DNA of 64,000 bases. Source: Planctomycetota bacterium. Lineage in GTDB: Bacteria > Planctomycetota > JAJSAM01. The translations under genes and the position numbers were made by a program. The notes beneath the pieces were generated by a model. The model made no database searches and was not told the origin of the DNA. It worked only from the letters and a program-made list of their open reading frames with translations. Location of the stretch: positions 1-64,000 of the forward strand of contig JAJSAM010000004.1 of assembly GCA_024274785.1 (NCBI GenBank). Direction: 5' to 3'. The number at the start of each line of letters is the position of its first letter. The stretch's first letter is position 1. This document shows, one piece after another, positions 63,004 to 64,000 of the stretch.

Positions 63004-64000
<997 letters not shown>

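Overview
The window is GC-rich bacterial chromosome. It carries a complete rRNA operon, three tRNAs and about 47 protein genes, mostly housekeeping genes in tightly packed operons with many membrane-anchored or exported repeat proteins (TPR, HEAT, beta-propeller) between them. Several traits point to a Planctomycetota-like (PVC-type) organism: a fused SecDF with extra N-terminal membrane segments, a PEP-CTERM protein, DUF4388, GATase/von Willebrand and TPR/HEAT proteins of types common in that group, and 16S stretches resembling planctomycete sequences, including a mismatch to the general EUB338 probe site. This placement comes from reading motifs and has not been tested with a tree. There is no phage, insertion sequence, CRISPR array or defence island.

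Layout. Positions 1-200 hold hairpin repeats and tRNA-Leu(CAA). Positions 239-21473 are minus strand: two coupled TPR membrane proteins (the second LapB-like with a HEAT tail), the PmbA/TldD pair, an XPB-type helicase with its partner protein, suhB, a small unknown, dacB and a radical SAM gene, then an operon read glyQ - TPR/HEAT - glyS - CpsB-like phosphatase - galE - lipoprotein. Positions 21603-29124 are plus strand: a Wzz/GumC-like lipoprotein, purC-purE-mtnA and a 1234-residue DUF4388/TPR/propeller membrane protein. Positions 29106-35275 are mainly minus: a PEP-CTERM lamin-tail protein, an exported-looking protein-isoaspartate methyltransferase, dtd, a HEAT lipoprotein and a BatA-like von Willebrand protein. 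HU, mnmA, yajC-secDF, a LysM protein, hflX-nadB and an SGNH-like protein follow to 46305.

The rRNA operon (minus, 51994 to 46968) reads 16S-23S-5S, with tRNA-Ile and tRNA-Ala after 5S instead of in the 16S-23S spacer. Beyond it lie nnrE (plus), an L,D-transpeptidase, thrS-infC-rpmI-rplT, a large Ig-like lipoprotein, aspS (all minus), and hslV-hslU (plus). hslU runs off the window edge and is missing from the ORF track.

The most unusual signals are in-frame stop codons inside otherwise intact genes. A TGA replaces the conserved glycine of helicase motif VI in the XPB gene, and a TAG cuts the C-terminal membrane anchor from the BatA-like gene. A more doubtful TAG precedes a cysteine-rich extension of the HEAT lipoprotein. 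Other notable points are a dispersed hairpin repeat found 3' of two tRNA units, probable leaderless promoters (hslV, the LysM gene, a TPR gene), and pervasive ATGA/GTGA/TTGA start-stop overlaps that fix many start codons, including TTG starts for nadB and the CpsB-like gene.
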